Below are positions 46,954 to 55,950 of a stretch of 57,196 nucleotides of DNA, piece by piece. The stretch spans positions 1 through 57,196 of the forward strand of contig JACCQO010000022.1 of the NCBI GenBank assembly GCA_015709205.1, written 5' to 3'. This stretch comes from Desulfovibrionaceae bacterium. Lineage in GTDB: Bacteria; Desulfobacterota; Desulfovibrionia; Desulfovibrionales; Desulfovibrionaceae. The notes under the pieces are model-generated. The model was not told where the DNA came from and did no database searches. It saw only the letters and a list, made by a program, of their open reading frames with translations. A program made the translations under genes and the position numbers. Numbering within the stretch: position 1 is the stretch's first letter; every line of letters begins with the position of its first letter.

Positions 46954-46999
46954 AAAAGAGAGTTGCGAACGCAGTGATTGCGGTCGCAACTCTCTTTTT
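46954..46999 (+). terminator. Terminator after the broken tRNA-Leu copy
   Basis: AAAAGAGAGTTGCGA (46954-46968) pairs with TCGCAACTCTCTTTT (46984-46998) around a 15-base loop, then TTTTGTTTTT. The stem differs from that of the intact tRNA. Confidence 0.85.
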
Positions 47000-47005
47000 G
47001 TTTTT

Positions 47006-47802
47006 CATCCCCGACTGCCCCCCCCTTGTTGAGGCTGGAGCCCTCACCGCGTGAAACGGATGTTGGCCAAGGCGACCGTCTTCCCCCCATCTTCTTCTTA
47101 GGGCTTTACAAAGCAACCAGATCCAAGTGCCATGCGACCATCGATGCGTGGGTCCTCCCCGGCCTCCCTGGCTATGCGGGCCCCAAAAGCCTCGATGGTT
47201 GCGCGCGGGGTGGGGTAAGGAAAATCCGAAAACGGCGTATTTTCGAACTTGGGCATGGTGAGACACGGCCAATGTCTGGCCATGAGCATGGAAATGGCGC
47301 CGCCCCCGGCGGCGGCAACAATGTTGGCGCTGCGGCCGATGCCGCAGCCATTCGCGAGCAAGTCGGGCGGGGCGTGGCCGAGGAGCGGACGGCGGCACGG
47401 GCCAGGGCCGGGGAGGGGGCCAAGAGGACGCGCGTTCAGTCCGAGGCGGACAGGCGAAGCCGCGCGGGCACCGCCCGGGACCTGCGCCACAACCAGGCCG
47501 GCGGTGTACGCCGGTTCATGCGCCGCCACGAGGGACGGTCCCCCTTCGACCACTTTTCCGGGGTGCGGGCCACATCTCAACAGCGGGAAATATACAGCGG
47601 GCGGCCTGTGGCACCGCGGCCCCCCTGCTCTTCCTCCCGGCCCGCCCCCAACCCGGCACCATTGCTCAGTGTTTGCAATTCATAACTCCACATTCCCCCA
47701 CGTCATGTGAGTTGGCACCCCCCATTCAAAGCGTCCGGGCCCCGAGGGCTGATTCAACTGATTCCTGCCGAGATGTAGATTCCCTCGTTCGTCGCAGGCA
47801 GG
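47006..47802. other. Segment without a supported gene
   Basis: About 800 bases of mixed composition. A minus-strand reading frame (47098-47257) has a protein-like stretch (PKFENTPFSDFPYPTPRATIE) but no ribosome site or upstream continuation, so it may be the end of a decayed gene. The rest shows no start or coding pattern I trust. Confidence 0.4.
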
Positions 47803-48372
47803 TTACGCTATTTTCCAATGGAACCAGCAAGATGGATGATTTCCAGGAAAGCACCGACCAACAAAGGTACCCAGAACTTGTTGCCGAGTCGTTGCAAAAA
47901 TCTGAATTGGCACCTTCCGTGCAATACAGCCATCGTGGCGGGGCGGCGGATGGCCGACCGGAACAGCCTGGCCATTCGGCGCAAACCAATACGAAGCGCA
48001 CCGTGAAAACTTAGTATGCGCGGTATTGTTGGCGGGGGTTATGGGGCTTGGCCGCCACGCCAGGGTTTTCCAGAGCAGGGAGGCGTCCATCCATCGAAAG
48101 AACATCCACGGAATGCAAGCCACCTGCCAGAAGTTGACAAAGATAATGATGAGTTACGGCATAATCTGCCCTGCCTTGGCCGACATATGGAAAACGAGGC
48201 GGGTAATGGCCTGAAAAATTCCGAGTACATAAGCGCAATGGATAGCAAGGGCATTGGCCACGGCTATGGGTTTGCACTCTGCAGGTAGTATTTCGGCGAG
48301 AAATAAAAGGTCACCTCTTAGATACATTTGCTCCGCTGTTTTCCACGGTCCTATGGCTTTCCTGTGCACCAT
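47803..48372 (-). pseudogene. Possible decayed membrane-protein gene
   Basis: One minus-strand frame runs 190 codons from ATG 48372 to the stop at 47803, interrupted only by a single TAA after GQIMP (near 48154). Around the break it is strongly hydrophobic (ALAIHCAYVLGIFQAITRLVFHM, then LIIIFVNFWQVACIPWMFF), consistent with a disrupted membrane protein. Family not recognised; no clear ribosome site. It could also be chance in this lower-GC segment. Confidence 0.35.
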
Positions 48373-48493
48373 ACTATGATTTTGTTTGCCTAACTACCAG
48401 AACATTGGATTGGGTACCAGCACGGCACCAACCATGAGAGCATTCCGGCCACACCGAAAACTGTCAAAGGTCCCTGTCCAGCGGCATGAATTC

Positions 48494-48510
48494 TATTTGC
48501 ACATATTTGT
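48494..48510 (+). promoter_or_regulatory. Duplicated upstream element of secreted proteins 2 and 3
   Basis: TATTTGCACATATTTGT at 48494-48510 recurs exactly at 49129-49145, at 121 and 125 bases before the respective start codons. It is part of a longer duplicated leader. Confidence 0.6.
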
Positions 48511-48614
48511 TTCGCTTTCATTTGAATTTTGGCAAAGTCGTCGATGTGCCGCGACACACACCGTACGCAGACACCTTGGCGAACCTGAAAATACACATCT
48601 TCAAGGAGAAAACC

Positions 48615-48968
48615 ATGAACCGAATCTCTTGCCTGACGGTCGCCCTCGCCGCCCTGTTGCTCCTTTTCGCCGCGCCGGCCACCGCAGGAGGAGGCAAGAA
48701 GGAAATTACGTACAATCTTGTCAACAACTCAGAATATGTCGCGGTGATAAACGGCATTGACCGCGGGTACCAGTTTGATATCTGCAAAGCAAATCCTTCG
48801 GACTCCTGTACCTGTCAAACAAGCCGGAGCTTCACGCAGGTCTTTGTCCAATATCAGAAAAGCCTGCACCGTTATGCCAGGGTGTGCACACTGGAAGGCA
48901 CCGAACTACGGGAAAGCCTCACCATCAGCATCTCAAAAGAGCTGCAGTGCAACTTTTCGATCAAATAG
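48615..48968 (+). CDS. Secreted four-cysteine protein 2 (117 aa)
   Basis: Sec signal peptide (NRISCLTVALAALLLLFAAPATAG). Mature part begins TYNLVNNSEYVAVI, with cysteines at 57, 65, 91 and 112 matching its paralogs (one extra at 67). The C terminus SLTISISKELQCNFSIK parallels SLTITISPDLKCKYSIR of protein 3. ATG 48615 with AAGGAGAAAACC. Signal peptide and leader are nearly identical to protein 3, indicating recent tandem duplication. Function unknown; export to the periplasm or beyond is predicted. Confidence 0.82.
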   Translation: MNRISCLTVALAALLLLFAAPATAGGGKKEITYNLVNNSEYVAVINGIDRGYQFDICKANPSDSCTCQTSRSFTQVFVQYQKSLHRYARVCTLEGTELRESLTISISKELQCNFSIK

Positions 48969-49253
48969 CGCTGACAGCTGGCGTGATGTTTCTTTGTGCA
49001 CGACGGACACCGCCGCACCGTGAGCGGATCGGGCCACGTAGTGGGGGTCCTGTCCCAGGGTTAGTGCCAAAAGAGCATTCTCGGTCACATCCAAAACCGT
49101 CGAAGAAGCCTGCCCAGCGCATGGGTTTTATTTGCACATATTTGTCTTGCTTCCTTCCGGATCTTGATGGAGTCGTCGATGTGTCGTGACACATCCGCAC
49201 AGTCCTCGAGCACGTTGGCGCGCCTGGAAACACACATCTTCAAGGAGAAGACC

Positions 49254-49613
49254 ATGAACCGAATCTCTTGCCTGACGCTCACCCTTGCCGCCCTGTTGCT
49301 CTTTTGCGCCTTGCCGGCCACCGCGGGAGGGGGAGACGTGAAAAAGGACCGTGCATACGTCCTCATAAACAAAACGAATTACCATACGGTGTTGAGCGGA
49401 AAAGACCACGGGTACCCGTTTAACATCTGCCGCGCAACGGCCACGGAATCCTGTGTCTCTCAGGACCCCCGGGACTACACGCATTTCTTCGTCAAATACG
49501 AGGTAAGCCACGGCAGCGATGTAACGGCATGCACATTTGAAAACCTCGACCTCAAGTCAAGCCTCACCATCACCATCTCGCCAGACCTGAAGTGCAAATA
49601 TTCGATCCGATAG
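49254..49613 (+). CDS. Secreted four-cysteine protein 3 (119 aa)
   Basis: Sec signal peptide (NRISCLTLTLAALLLFCALPATAG). YVLINKTNYHTVL corresponds to the Asn-Asn-Ser motif, with Thr for Ser. Cysteines at 59, 67, 93 and 114. Nearest relative is protein 2 just upstream; mature regions have diverged more than the signal peptides and leaders, as if under diversifying selection or older than the leader conversion. Followed by a tRNA 3' end fragment and a terminator. Confidence 0.82.
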   Translation: MNRISCLTLTLAALLLFCALPATAGGGDVKKDRAYVLINKTNYHTVLSGKDHGYPFNICRATATESCVSQDPRDYTHFFVKYEVSHGSDVTACTFENLDLKSSLTITISPDLKCKYSIR

Positions 49614-49623
49614 CGGCAACGAC

Positions 49624-49649
49624 GTGCGGGCTCGACTCCCGCCCCGCCA
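49624..49649 (+). pseudogene. tRNA 3' end fragment
   Basis: GTGCGGGCTCGACTCCCGCC followed by CCGCCA resembles the T arm and 3' end of the tRNA-Leu at 46223 (GTGCGGGTTCGATTCCCGCC), with two substitutions compensating each other in the stem-loop. No 5' half exists. It may be the far edge (attR-like) of an insertion or part of another tRNA. Confidence 0.6.
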
Positions 49650-49655
49650 AATATG

Positions 49656-49697
49656 CCAACGACACAGGCCGCTCGTTCGAGCGGCCTGTGTCGTTGG
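49656..49697. terminator. Terminator after the tRNA fragment
   Basis: A 20-base perfect inverted repeat (49656-49675 / 49678-49697) centred on a CGTTCG turn. It lacks a long T-run. Confidence 0.7.
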
Positions 49698-49833
49698 CGG
49701 CCTTCCGCCATGGCGGGCGGGACCTCCGGGGGCTGCGGGACCATCACGGCCTGGACCGGAAGATCCTTTGTCCCCCCACCATGCCTTGACGATCTTCACC
49801 GTGCCCATATCTATGCTCAGGGCCATCTCTTTG

Positions 49834-50142
49834 TTATGAAACGTGTGTTGCCCCCTGTTCAAGCACGGTCCGCGTCATTTTCTGAAGTAGCCGGCATTCC
49901 TGCTTCGCCGTGATGGCCCCGTCCAGCGCCATGTACCTCATTGTTCCCGTTTCAATGCATTCCACAACGAGATTGAGCGGCACCAATTTCGTTCCCCGCA
50001 TGCACTGAGGCCCCCACCACACACTGGAGCTTTTCGGCAAGACCGTCCCCGTGACATCTTCGCATTTTCCCGGCCCGGCGGCCTTGGCCGTGTCGGCACC
50101 CGCCAGGACCAATGCGGCCGCAGCCAGCGCCGCCGGCGGCAC
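49834..50142 (-). CDS. Possible secreted cysteine-containing protein, start unclear
   Basis: The frame encodes an Ala-rich hydrophobic segment ending ADTAKAAG, then a mature-like region with four cysteines (KCEDVTG, QCMRG, ECIETG, ECRLL). I used a GTG at 50142; the only ATG in frame lies 200 bases further upstream behind a basic non-homologous stretch. No ribosome site is seen at either. The N terminus may have been lost. Opposite in strand to the other secreted genes. Confidence 0.4.
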   Translation of the reverse strand: MPPAALAAAALVLAGADTAKAAGPGKCEDVTGTVLPKSSSVWWGPQCMRGTKLVPLNLVVECIETGTMRYMALDGAITAKQECRLLQKMTRTVLEQGATHVS

Positions 50143-50359
50143 TGCGGCAACGTTGTCGGCGGCGATGGGGAAACTAAAAAAATCAAATTGAAGACGCCAG
50201 TAGGAGCTTCGTCTTGGGACGGCCCGGCCGCTTCGCCGGAGCAACCATTTGCGCCGTCCCGCCCATCGCGTGGAAATTTGCTCGACCGCCACCGCCCGCC
50301 CCACGCCCGGCCACGTCTTGCGGCCCTGGCCGGAAAATCTCATTTTTCTTTCTCTCCCT

Positions 50360-50386
50360 TAATTTTTGCCTAATGATGGCCGATAA
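50360..50386 (+). promoter_or_regulatory. FliA (sigma-28) promoter of flagellin 2
   Basis: TAAT (50360-50363), 15-base spacer, perfect GCCGATAA (50379-50386), 80 bases before the start codon. Confidence 0.9.
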
Positions 50387-50466
50387 TTATATGTAGCGCT
50401 GAGCGGGCGCGGCCCGTTCCGGCCCGGCTGCCTTCGCAACGCACGGACCAGCACCCACGAAAAACC

Positions 50467-51357
50467 ATGTCGCTGATCATCAATCACAACCTGATGGCCA
50501 TGAACGCCGCGCGCAGCCTGAGCACGGCCTATTCCCGGCTGTCGGTCTCCACCCAGCGGCTCTCCTCCGGCCTGCGCATCAACAGCGCGGCCGACGACGC
50601 CGCCGGCATGGCCATCAGCGAACTCATGAAGGCGGACATCACCGCCCTGAACCAGGGCGTGCGCAACGCCAACGACGCCATCAGCCTGATCCAGACCGCC
50701 GACGGCGCGCTGCAGATCATCGACGAGATGCTCATCCGCATGAAGGAGCTGGCCGAACAGGCCGCCACCGGCACCTACAACTCCGACCAGCGGTTGATCA
50801 TCGACTCCGAGTACCAGGCCATGGCCTCGGAGATCACGCGCATCGCCAACGCCACGGACTTCAACGGCATCCACCTGCTCAACGGCAACCTGGACGGAAC
50901 CGCGCACGACGGCTCCGGCATGCAGGCCACCGGCCCGCTCAAGGTGCACTTCGGCCCGGCCAACGACTGGGCCGAGGACTACTACTACATCCGGATCGGA
51001 TCGGCCACGGCCTCGTCCCTGGGCCTGGGCAACCAGTCCGCCCCCGGCGCTGGCTACGCCATCTCCACCCAGCAGGCCGCGCAAGAGGCCCTGGTGGCCG
51101 TCAACGAGGCCATCGTGGCCAAGGACAACATCCGCGCAAACCTGGGGGCCATGCAGAACCGCCTGGAGGGCACCGTGGCCAACCTCCAGGCCCAGGCCGA
51201 AAACCTGCAGGCCGCGGAATCCCGGATTTCCGACGTGGACGTGGCCACGGAGATGACCAACTTCGTGCGCAACCAGATCCTGGTGCAGTCCGCCGTGGCC
51301 ATGCTGGCCCAGGCCAACTCCCTGCCCCGGCTGGCCCTGCAGCTCCTGGGCGGCTAG
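50467..51357 (+). CDS. Flagellin 2 (296 aa)
   Basis: Filament subunit. N terminus SLIINHNLMAMNAARSLSTAYSRLSVSTQRLSSGLRI and C terminus NLQAQAENLQAAESRISDVDVATEM ... LLGG follow the usual Desulfovibrio-like pattern, unlike flagellin 1. About 70-75% identical to flagellin 1 by eye, with most differences in the short D2-like middle and the C-terminal D1 helix. No purine-rich ribosome site is visible before ATG 50467. It has its own sigma-28 promoter. Confidence 0.97.
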   Translation: MSLIINHNLMAMNAARSLSTAYSRLSVSTQRLSSGLRINSAADDAAGMAISELMKADITALNQGVRNANDAISLIQTADGALQIIDEMLIRMKELAEQAATGTYNSDQRLIIDSEYQAMASEITRIANATDFNGIHLLNGNLDGTAHDGSGMQATGPLKVHFGPANDWAEDYYYIRIGSATASSLGLGNQSAPGAGYAISTQQAAQEALVAVNEAIVAKDNIRANLGAMQNRLEGTVANLQAQAENLQAAESRISDVDVATEMTNFVRNQILVQSAVAMLAQANSLPRLALQLLGG

Positions 51358-51970
51358 GCGCGGCGGCGGCCGACGGCTCGCCCCCGTCCGGATTCGTCGG
51401 CACGCGCGGCCCCGCCGCCGGGCGGCAGGCGCCGTGGGCCCGCGGCGGCCCGAAGGGCGGCCAACGGGCGGCCAACGGGCGGCGCAACAGGCGCTTCGAT
51501 CTTTTACAAGGAAGTAAAAGCGGCGCATGCGCCGCGCGCCCGCGCGGGACGGCCGTTCCGCCTCCCGCCGCCCGTCCGTCCCGCGCGTCCCGGGGATACG
51601 GCGCGCCCCCTTCCGGCCGCGGACCAACCCGCGCTTTCCGCGCCGCGCGGTCGCCGTCGCCCCGCAACCCGCCGTCCTTGCTCGACATGCCCCCCTTTCG
51701 TGCGCCGGGCTCGCGCGCCCGCCTCCCACAAGGCCCGACACGATTTGCAATATTGTCAATACCCTCGAAAAAGACCACGTTTCAGTGGACATTTTTGTTG
51801 TTTTTTTCGAAAAACGCGCCCCGTCAATTTTGCATCCTTCCAAAATAACGGCACTTCCAAAAATTGGCGCGGACTTTGTTAGACAGGCCGACACGACAAC
51901 TGCGTGGTAACGGCCGCTCGGGACGGCCGGCTTTCCTTCAAATCATCAAACTCGGCAAGGAGAATCCAGC
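51358..51970. other. Intergenic region between flagellin 2 and glutamine synthetase
   Basis: 613 bases without a supported gene. It holds an 11-base direct repeat (GGGCGGCCAAC, near 51455-51480), a hairpin CTTTTAC-AAGGAA-GTAAAAG (51501-51520) followed by the palindrome CGGCGCATGCGCCG (51521-51534), and an AT-rich stretch (51740-51900) that is likely to hold the glutamine synthetase promoter. I could not define its -35/-10. Confidence 0.5.
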
Positions 51971-54151
51971 ATGAGCCAGGCCGAAGTCCGCCGGAACGCC
52001 ATTGCGGCGGTCACCAATTACAAACCCAGCACCCAGCCCCTCGACTTTTCCAAGACGTCGCCCACCGATATCTTCGGCAGCAACGTCTTCAACGACAAGG
52101 TCATGAAGGAGCGGCTGCCCAAGGACGTCTACAAGTCCCTGAAGAAGACCATCGAAAACGGCGAGAAGCTCGATTCCTCCATCGCCGGCCCGGTCGCGGC
52201 GGCCATGAAGGAATGGGCCCTGTCCAAGGGCGCCACCCACTACACCCACGTCTTCTACCCGCTCACCGGCCTCACCGCCGAGAAGCACGACGGCTTCCTG
52301 GCCCCGGACAACCAGGGCGGCGCGGTGGCCGAGTTCGACGGCAAGCAGCTCATCCAGGGCGAGCCGGACGCCTCCAGCTTCCCCTCCGGCGGCCTGCGCG
52401 CCACCTTCGAAGCCCGCGGCTACACCGCCTGGGACGTGACCAACCCGGCCTACATCCTGGAGAACCCCAACGGCACCTTCCTGTGCATCCCCACCGCCTT
52501 CGTCTCCTGGACCGGTGAGGCCCTGGACAAGAAGACCCCGCTGCTGCGCGCCAACCAGGCCCTGAACACCCAGGCCCAGCGCATCCTCAAGCTCTTCGGC
52601 CGCAACGGCGAGCGCGTCAATTCCTTCGCCGGTCCCGAGCAGGAGTACTTCCTGGTGGACCGCAACTTCTTCTTCGCCCGCCCCGACCTGCTCATCGCCG
52701 GTCGCACCCTGTTCGGCGGCAAGTCCGCCAAGGGCCAGGAGATGGAGGACCACTACTTCGGCGTGATCCCCCGCCGCGTGCTGGCCTTCATGCTCGAGGC
52801 CGAACGCGAGCTCTACAAGCTCGGCGTGCCCGTGAAGACCCGCCACAACGAGGTGGCCCCCGGCCAGTTCGAGATCGCGCCCATCTACGAGCAGTCCAAC
52901 CTGGCCACGGACCACAACCAGATGGTCATGACCACCCTGAAGACCGTGGCCAAGCGCTACGGCATGGCCTGCCTGCTGCACGAGAAGCCCTTCGCGGGCA
53001 TCAACGGCTCGGGCAAGCACCTCAACTACTCCATCGGCACCGCCGCCCTGGGCAGCCTCTTCGATCCGGGCGACACCCCGCACGAGAACGCCCAGTTCCT
53101 GGTCTTCTGCGCCGCGGTCATCCGCGCGGTCCACAAGTACGGCAAGCTGCTGCGCGCCGTGGTGGCCACCGCGGGCAACGACCACCGCCTGGGCGCCAAC
53201 GAGGCCCCGCCGGCGATCCTGTCCATCTACCTCGGCGAGCAGCTCACCGACATCTTCGACCAGATCAAAAAGGGCGGCGCCAAGACCTCCAAGACCAAGG
53301 GCATGCTCCAGGTCGGCGTGGACACCCTGCCCCCGCTGCCCATGGACGCGGGCGACCGCAACCGCACCAGCCCCTTCGCCTTCACCGGCAACCGCTTCGA
53401 GTTCCGCGCCGTGGGCTCGAACATGTCCATCGCCGGCCCGCAGGTGGCCCTGAACACCATGCTCGCCGAATCCCTGGACTTCATCGCCACCGAGCTGGAG
53501 AAGATCACCAAGGGCGATCCCAAGAAGCTCAACGCCGCCGTGCAGAAGGTCATCCAGGAGATCATGGTCAAGCACGAGGCCATCATCTTCAACGGCGACG
53601 GCTACTCCGACGAATGGCAGAAGGAGGCCAAGAAGCGCGGCCTGCCGAACCTGAAGACCACCCCCGAGGCCCTGCCCGTGCTCACGGAAAAGGACATCGT
53701 GGAGCTCTTCACCAAGTACGGCGTGTTTTCGGAACGCGAACTGCACAGCCGCGAGGAGATCTACTTCGAGCAGTACTGCAAGATCATCCAGACCGAGGCC
53801 GAGCTGTGCCTGAAGATGGCCAAGACCATCGTCTTCCCGGCCGGCGTGCGCTACCAGAAGGAGCTCGCCGAGACCACCGCGGCCATCAAGGCCACGGGCA
53901 TCGAGCCGCACACCACGGCCCTGGACGACGTCACCGGCAAGGTGCGCGACCTGCAGACCGCCATCGCCGGCCTGGAGACCGTCCTGGCCAAGGCCAACGG
54001 CAAGACCGTGCAGGCCGAGGCCACGACCAAGTGCACCAAGGTGCTCCCGGCCATGCTCGCGGTGCGCGACGCGGCCGACGCCCTGGAGACCGTGGTGGCC
54101 GACGACCTTTGGCCTCTGCCCACCTACCAGGAAATGCTCTTCATCAAGTAG
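51971..54151 (+). CDS. glnN: Type III glutamine synthetase (726 aa)
   Basis: Makes glutamine from glutamate and ammonia. The 726-residue length and motifs such as [62 protein letters not shown], and [16 protein letters not shown] identify GSIII rather than the 470-residue GSI. Long C-terminal helical region ([29 protein letters not shown]) is typical. ATG 51971 follows CAAGGAGAA. Single gene with its own terminator. Confidence 0.97.
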   Translation: MSQAEVRRNAIAAVTNYKPSTQPLDFSKTSPTDIFGSNVFNDKVMKERLPKDVYKSLKKTIENGEKLDSSIAGPVAAAMKEWALSKGATHYTHVFYPLTGLTAEKHDGFLAPDNQGGAVAEFDGKQLIQGEPDASSFPSGGLRATFEARGYTAWDVTNPAYILENPNGTFLCIPTAFVSWTGEALDKKTPLLRANQALNTQAQRILKLFGRNGERVNSFAGPEQEYFLVDRNFFFARPDLLIAGRTLFGGKSAKGQEMEDHYFGVIPRRVLAFMLEAERELYKLGVPVKTRHNEVAPGQFEIAPIYEQSNLATDHNQMVMTTLKTVAKRYGMACLLHEKPFAGINGSGKHLNYSIGTAALGSLFDPGDTPHENAQFLVFCAAVIRAVHKYGKLLRAVVATAGNDHRLGANEAPPAILSIYLGEQLTDIFDQIKKGGAKTSKTKGMLQVGVDTLPPLPMDAGDRNRTSPFAFTGNRFEFRAVGSNMSIAGPQVALNTMLAESLDFIATELEKITKGDPKKLNAAVQKVIQEIMVKHEAIIFNGDGYSDEWQKEAKKRGLPNLKTTPEALPVLTEKDIVELFTKYGVFSERELHSREEIYFEQYCKIIQTEAELCLKMAKTIVFPAGVRYQKELAETTAAIKATGIEPHTTALDDVTGKVRDLQTAIAGLETVLAKANGKTVQAEATTKCTKVLPAMLAVRDAADALETVVADDLWPLPTYQEMLFIK

Positions 54152-54177
54152 CCTTTCCCGGCATGGCGACCACAAAG

Positions 54178-54206
54178 GCCCCCGGAGCGATCCGGGGGCT
54201 TTTTTT
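54178..54206 (+). terminator. glnN terminator
   Basis: GCCCCCGGA-GCGA-TCCGGGGGC followed by seven T residues. Confidence 0.95.
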
Positions 54207-54461
54207 GTGTGTCCCCCCGGCTCCCGTGGTTCCGGCGGTTCTGCCCCGCGCCTTCCCGCCCTGTCGGCACGGGCCTTGCTATTCTTCAGGCAACAGGCTC
54301 AACCGCCAACGTCGTTGGCGATATGGACCAATGCACCCGAAGCGCATGGACGGCATGCGCAGTTTGATGATAACCGACCGAATGCCCAGCCAAAGACGGT
54401 GCAACACGGTCGGCCCAGGCGGCGGCATGGGCCACGAAACGGCCCCCCTACGGAGAACGCC
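54207..54461. other. Leader region of secreted protein 4
   Basis: About 255 bases. GCCAACGTCGTTGGC (near 54305-54319) is a short hairpin. No clear promoter seen. Confidence 0.35.
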
Positions 54462-54908
54462 ATGGCCAAGTCCACCCTCCCGATTCCGCACGCGCTCCTC
54501 TTCGTCGCCGCCCTGCTGCTGGGCGGACTGCCGGCCGCTCCGGCGCCGGCCGGCGGCCCACCCCCGGCGAAGTACACGGGCTCGATCAGGAACAACTCCG
54601 GCGCGGCGTTCAGCATCGCCAGCGCGCTGCTCAACACCAGGTGCAACGGCGAAGGCAAGATGGCCGTGATCTTCGGCAGGGCGGGCGGCTATCCGCTCGG
54701 CTCGCATTCGGCCTCTTCCTTTGCCTACGAGGTGCCCGAGGGGTGCGAATTCGTGTGCGTGCGGGTCGTCGGCCATCCCCGCGTGGGGAATTCGGACGCC
54801 AACACCTTCACCCTGTGGCACAAGGTGGTCGGCGATTTCGAAGTCGCCATCGAACAAAAGGACGTGGAGCACTGGGAGAGGGTCGGGTCCTTCTCGGCCG
54901 ACCGGTGA
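54462..54908 (+). CDS. Secreted protein 4 of the Asn-Asn-Ser family (148 aa)
   Basis: Sec signal peptide (TLPIPHALLFVAALLLGGLPAAPAPAG). After it GSIRNNSGAAFSI (RNNS 43-46), then SSFAYEVPEGCEF (Cys95), VVGHP and TFTLWHK, and the C-terminal FEVAIEQKDVEHW. These landmarks recur in the two following genes at near-equal spacing: [FL]-x-Y-x3-3-C, a G-x-P turn, and an acidic helix ending in Trp. CGGAGAA ribosome site. Function unknown. Confidence 0.82.
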   Translation: MAKSTLPIPHALLFVAALLLGGLPAAPAPAGGPPPAKYTGSIRNNSGAAFSIASALLNTRCNGEGKMAVIFGRAGGYPLGSHSASSFAYEVPEGCEFVCVRVVGHPRVGNSDANTFTLWHKVVGDFEVAIEQKDVEHWERVGSFSADR

Positions 54909-55030
54909 CGCTCCTTGCGGAAGGCCGAAGCGGCGCCCCGCCCCCCCACGCCGGGGCCTCCCGGCGCAATGGGCACGCGCGGAAAGCGGTCCTTCCGACA
55001 CTGCAACCCAACCCCCTTGGAGGCATCCCC

Positions 55031-55471
55031 ATGCGTTCGCATCGTCTGTTCGGCTTTTCGGCCGTGGCCCTGCTGCTGGCGCTCGCCCTGACCCTGCCCG
55101 CCCTGGCGGGCGGCTCGCCGTCGGCGAAGCACTGCAAGGTCACCGTCCGCAACTCCTCCTCCGCGCCCATGACGATCACCTACGGCCGCGTGCACTGGCG
55201 GCACGAGGGCACCGGCGAGGGCGGAAGCACCGGCCTGCTCTCCGCGAAGGTGGTCATTTCGCCCAACACCGCCGCGCAGTTCGATTACGAGCTGAACGAC
55301 GGCTGCAAGGTGTCCGAAACCCGGCTGCTCGGCTATCCGAACATCATCGACGGGCGCACCTCGGGCTACAGCTTCACCTCGGGGGACGACATCGACAACC
55401 CGAGCTTCGAGATCAACGAGAGCGACCTGGCCGATTGGCGGAACGGACAAGACGTGAACAAGCACCAGTAG
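55031..55471 (+). CDS. Secreted protein 5 of the Asn-Asn-Ser family (146 aa)
   Basis: Sec signal peptide (RSHRLFGFSAVALLLALALTLPALAG). KVTVRNSSSAPMTI (RNSS 40-43), AQFDYELNDGCKV (Cys92), LLGYPNIIDG, SGYSF, and FEINESDLADW match the neighbours. Cys35 is extra. TTGGAGG ribosome site. It is 122 bases from protein 4, in the same orientation, probably one transcript. Confidence 0.85.
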   Translation: MRSHRLFGFSAVALLLALALTLPALAGGSPSAKHCKVTVRNSSSAPMTITYGRVHWRHEGTGEGGSTGLLSAKVVISPNTAAQFDYELNDGCKVSETRLLGYPNIIDGRTSGYSFTSGDDIDNPSFEINESDLADWRNGQDVNKHQ

Positions 55472-55950
55472 GCCGCCGCGCGGCCGGGGCCGAACCGAAG
55501 ACAGGGCGGACGGGCTGCACCACATCCCGGCGGCGGGATGCCGCCCTCAAGCCGCACGAGAGGTCTCGTCCACCGTTTCCGTCGTTCACCGCACCCGCTT
55601 TCTCGCAACCCCGGCCGCCTCGGCTCCGGCCATAAGCTCCGGGCCGGACACTCCTTCACCGTGACCGTCCCGGACGTGAGCACGTCCACGTCCGGGACAA
55701 GCGTAACAAGCGTCGGCGGTGCGGCCCGGGCCGTGAAGCCCGCGCAGGCCCCGTCGGCAAACGCCTGCTTCGCCCCTCCGGGGCCGGGACATTCCGCTTG
55801 ACGAAGGCGGCTTGAAGAGGTGCAAACGGGGAAAGGACATCGCCATCGACGGAGACAAACGCGCCCCCCGCGGCGCCAGCAGAAAACGTGCAGTGCGATC
55901 CGGCCCAACGCCGCCGCGGCCCCGCGACAGCATCCGAAGGAGCATCAGCC
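55472..55950. other. Gap between secreted proteins 5 and 6
   Basis: 479 bases. A 12-bp perfect stem (GTCCCGGACGTG at 55667-55678 with 55687-55698) may be a transcript end for protein 5, without a T-run. A plus-strand frame (55538-55801) includes KLRAGHSFTVTVPDV, faintly like the VRAGQSAALTYKI segment of protein 6, but has no signal peptide or ribosome site. It may be a remnant of another family member. Confidence 0.4.

Noticed and set aside
47098-47257. Minus-strand protein-like end (PKFENTPFSDFPYPTP)
   Set aside because: No ribosome site and no family; too short to support as a gene, mentioned only as a possible remnant.
48016-48288. Plus-strand frame opposite the decayed membrane protein
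   Set aside because: Hydrophilic mirror of a hydrophobic frame, with no ribosome site.
51861-51885. Sigma-54 promoter before glnN (TTGGCGCGGACTTTGTT)
   Set aside because: The -12 element has GT in place of the near-invariant GC.
55538-55801. Plus-strand frame between secreted proteins 5 and 6
   Set aside because: No signal peptide or ribosome site; the likeness to protein 6 is limited to a few residues.
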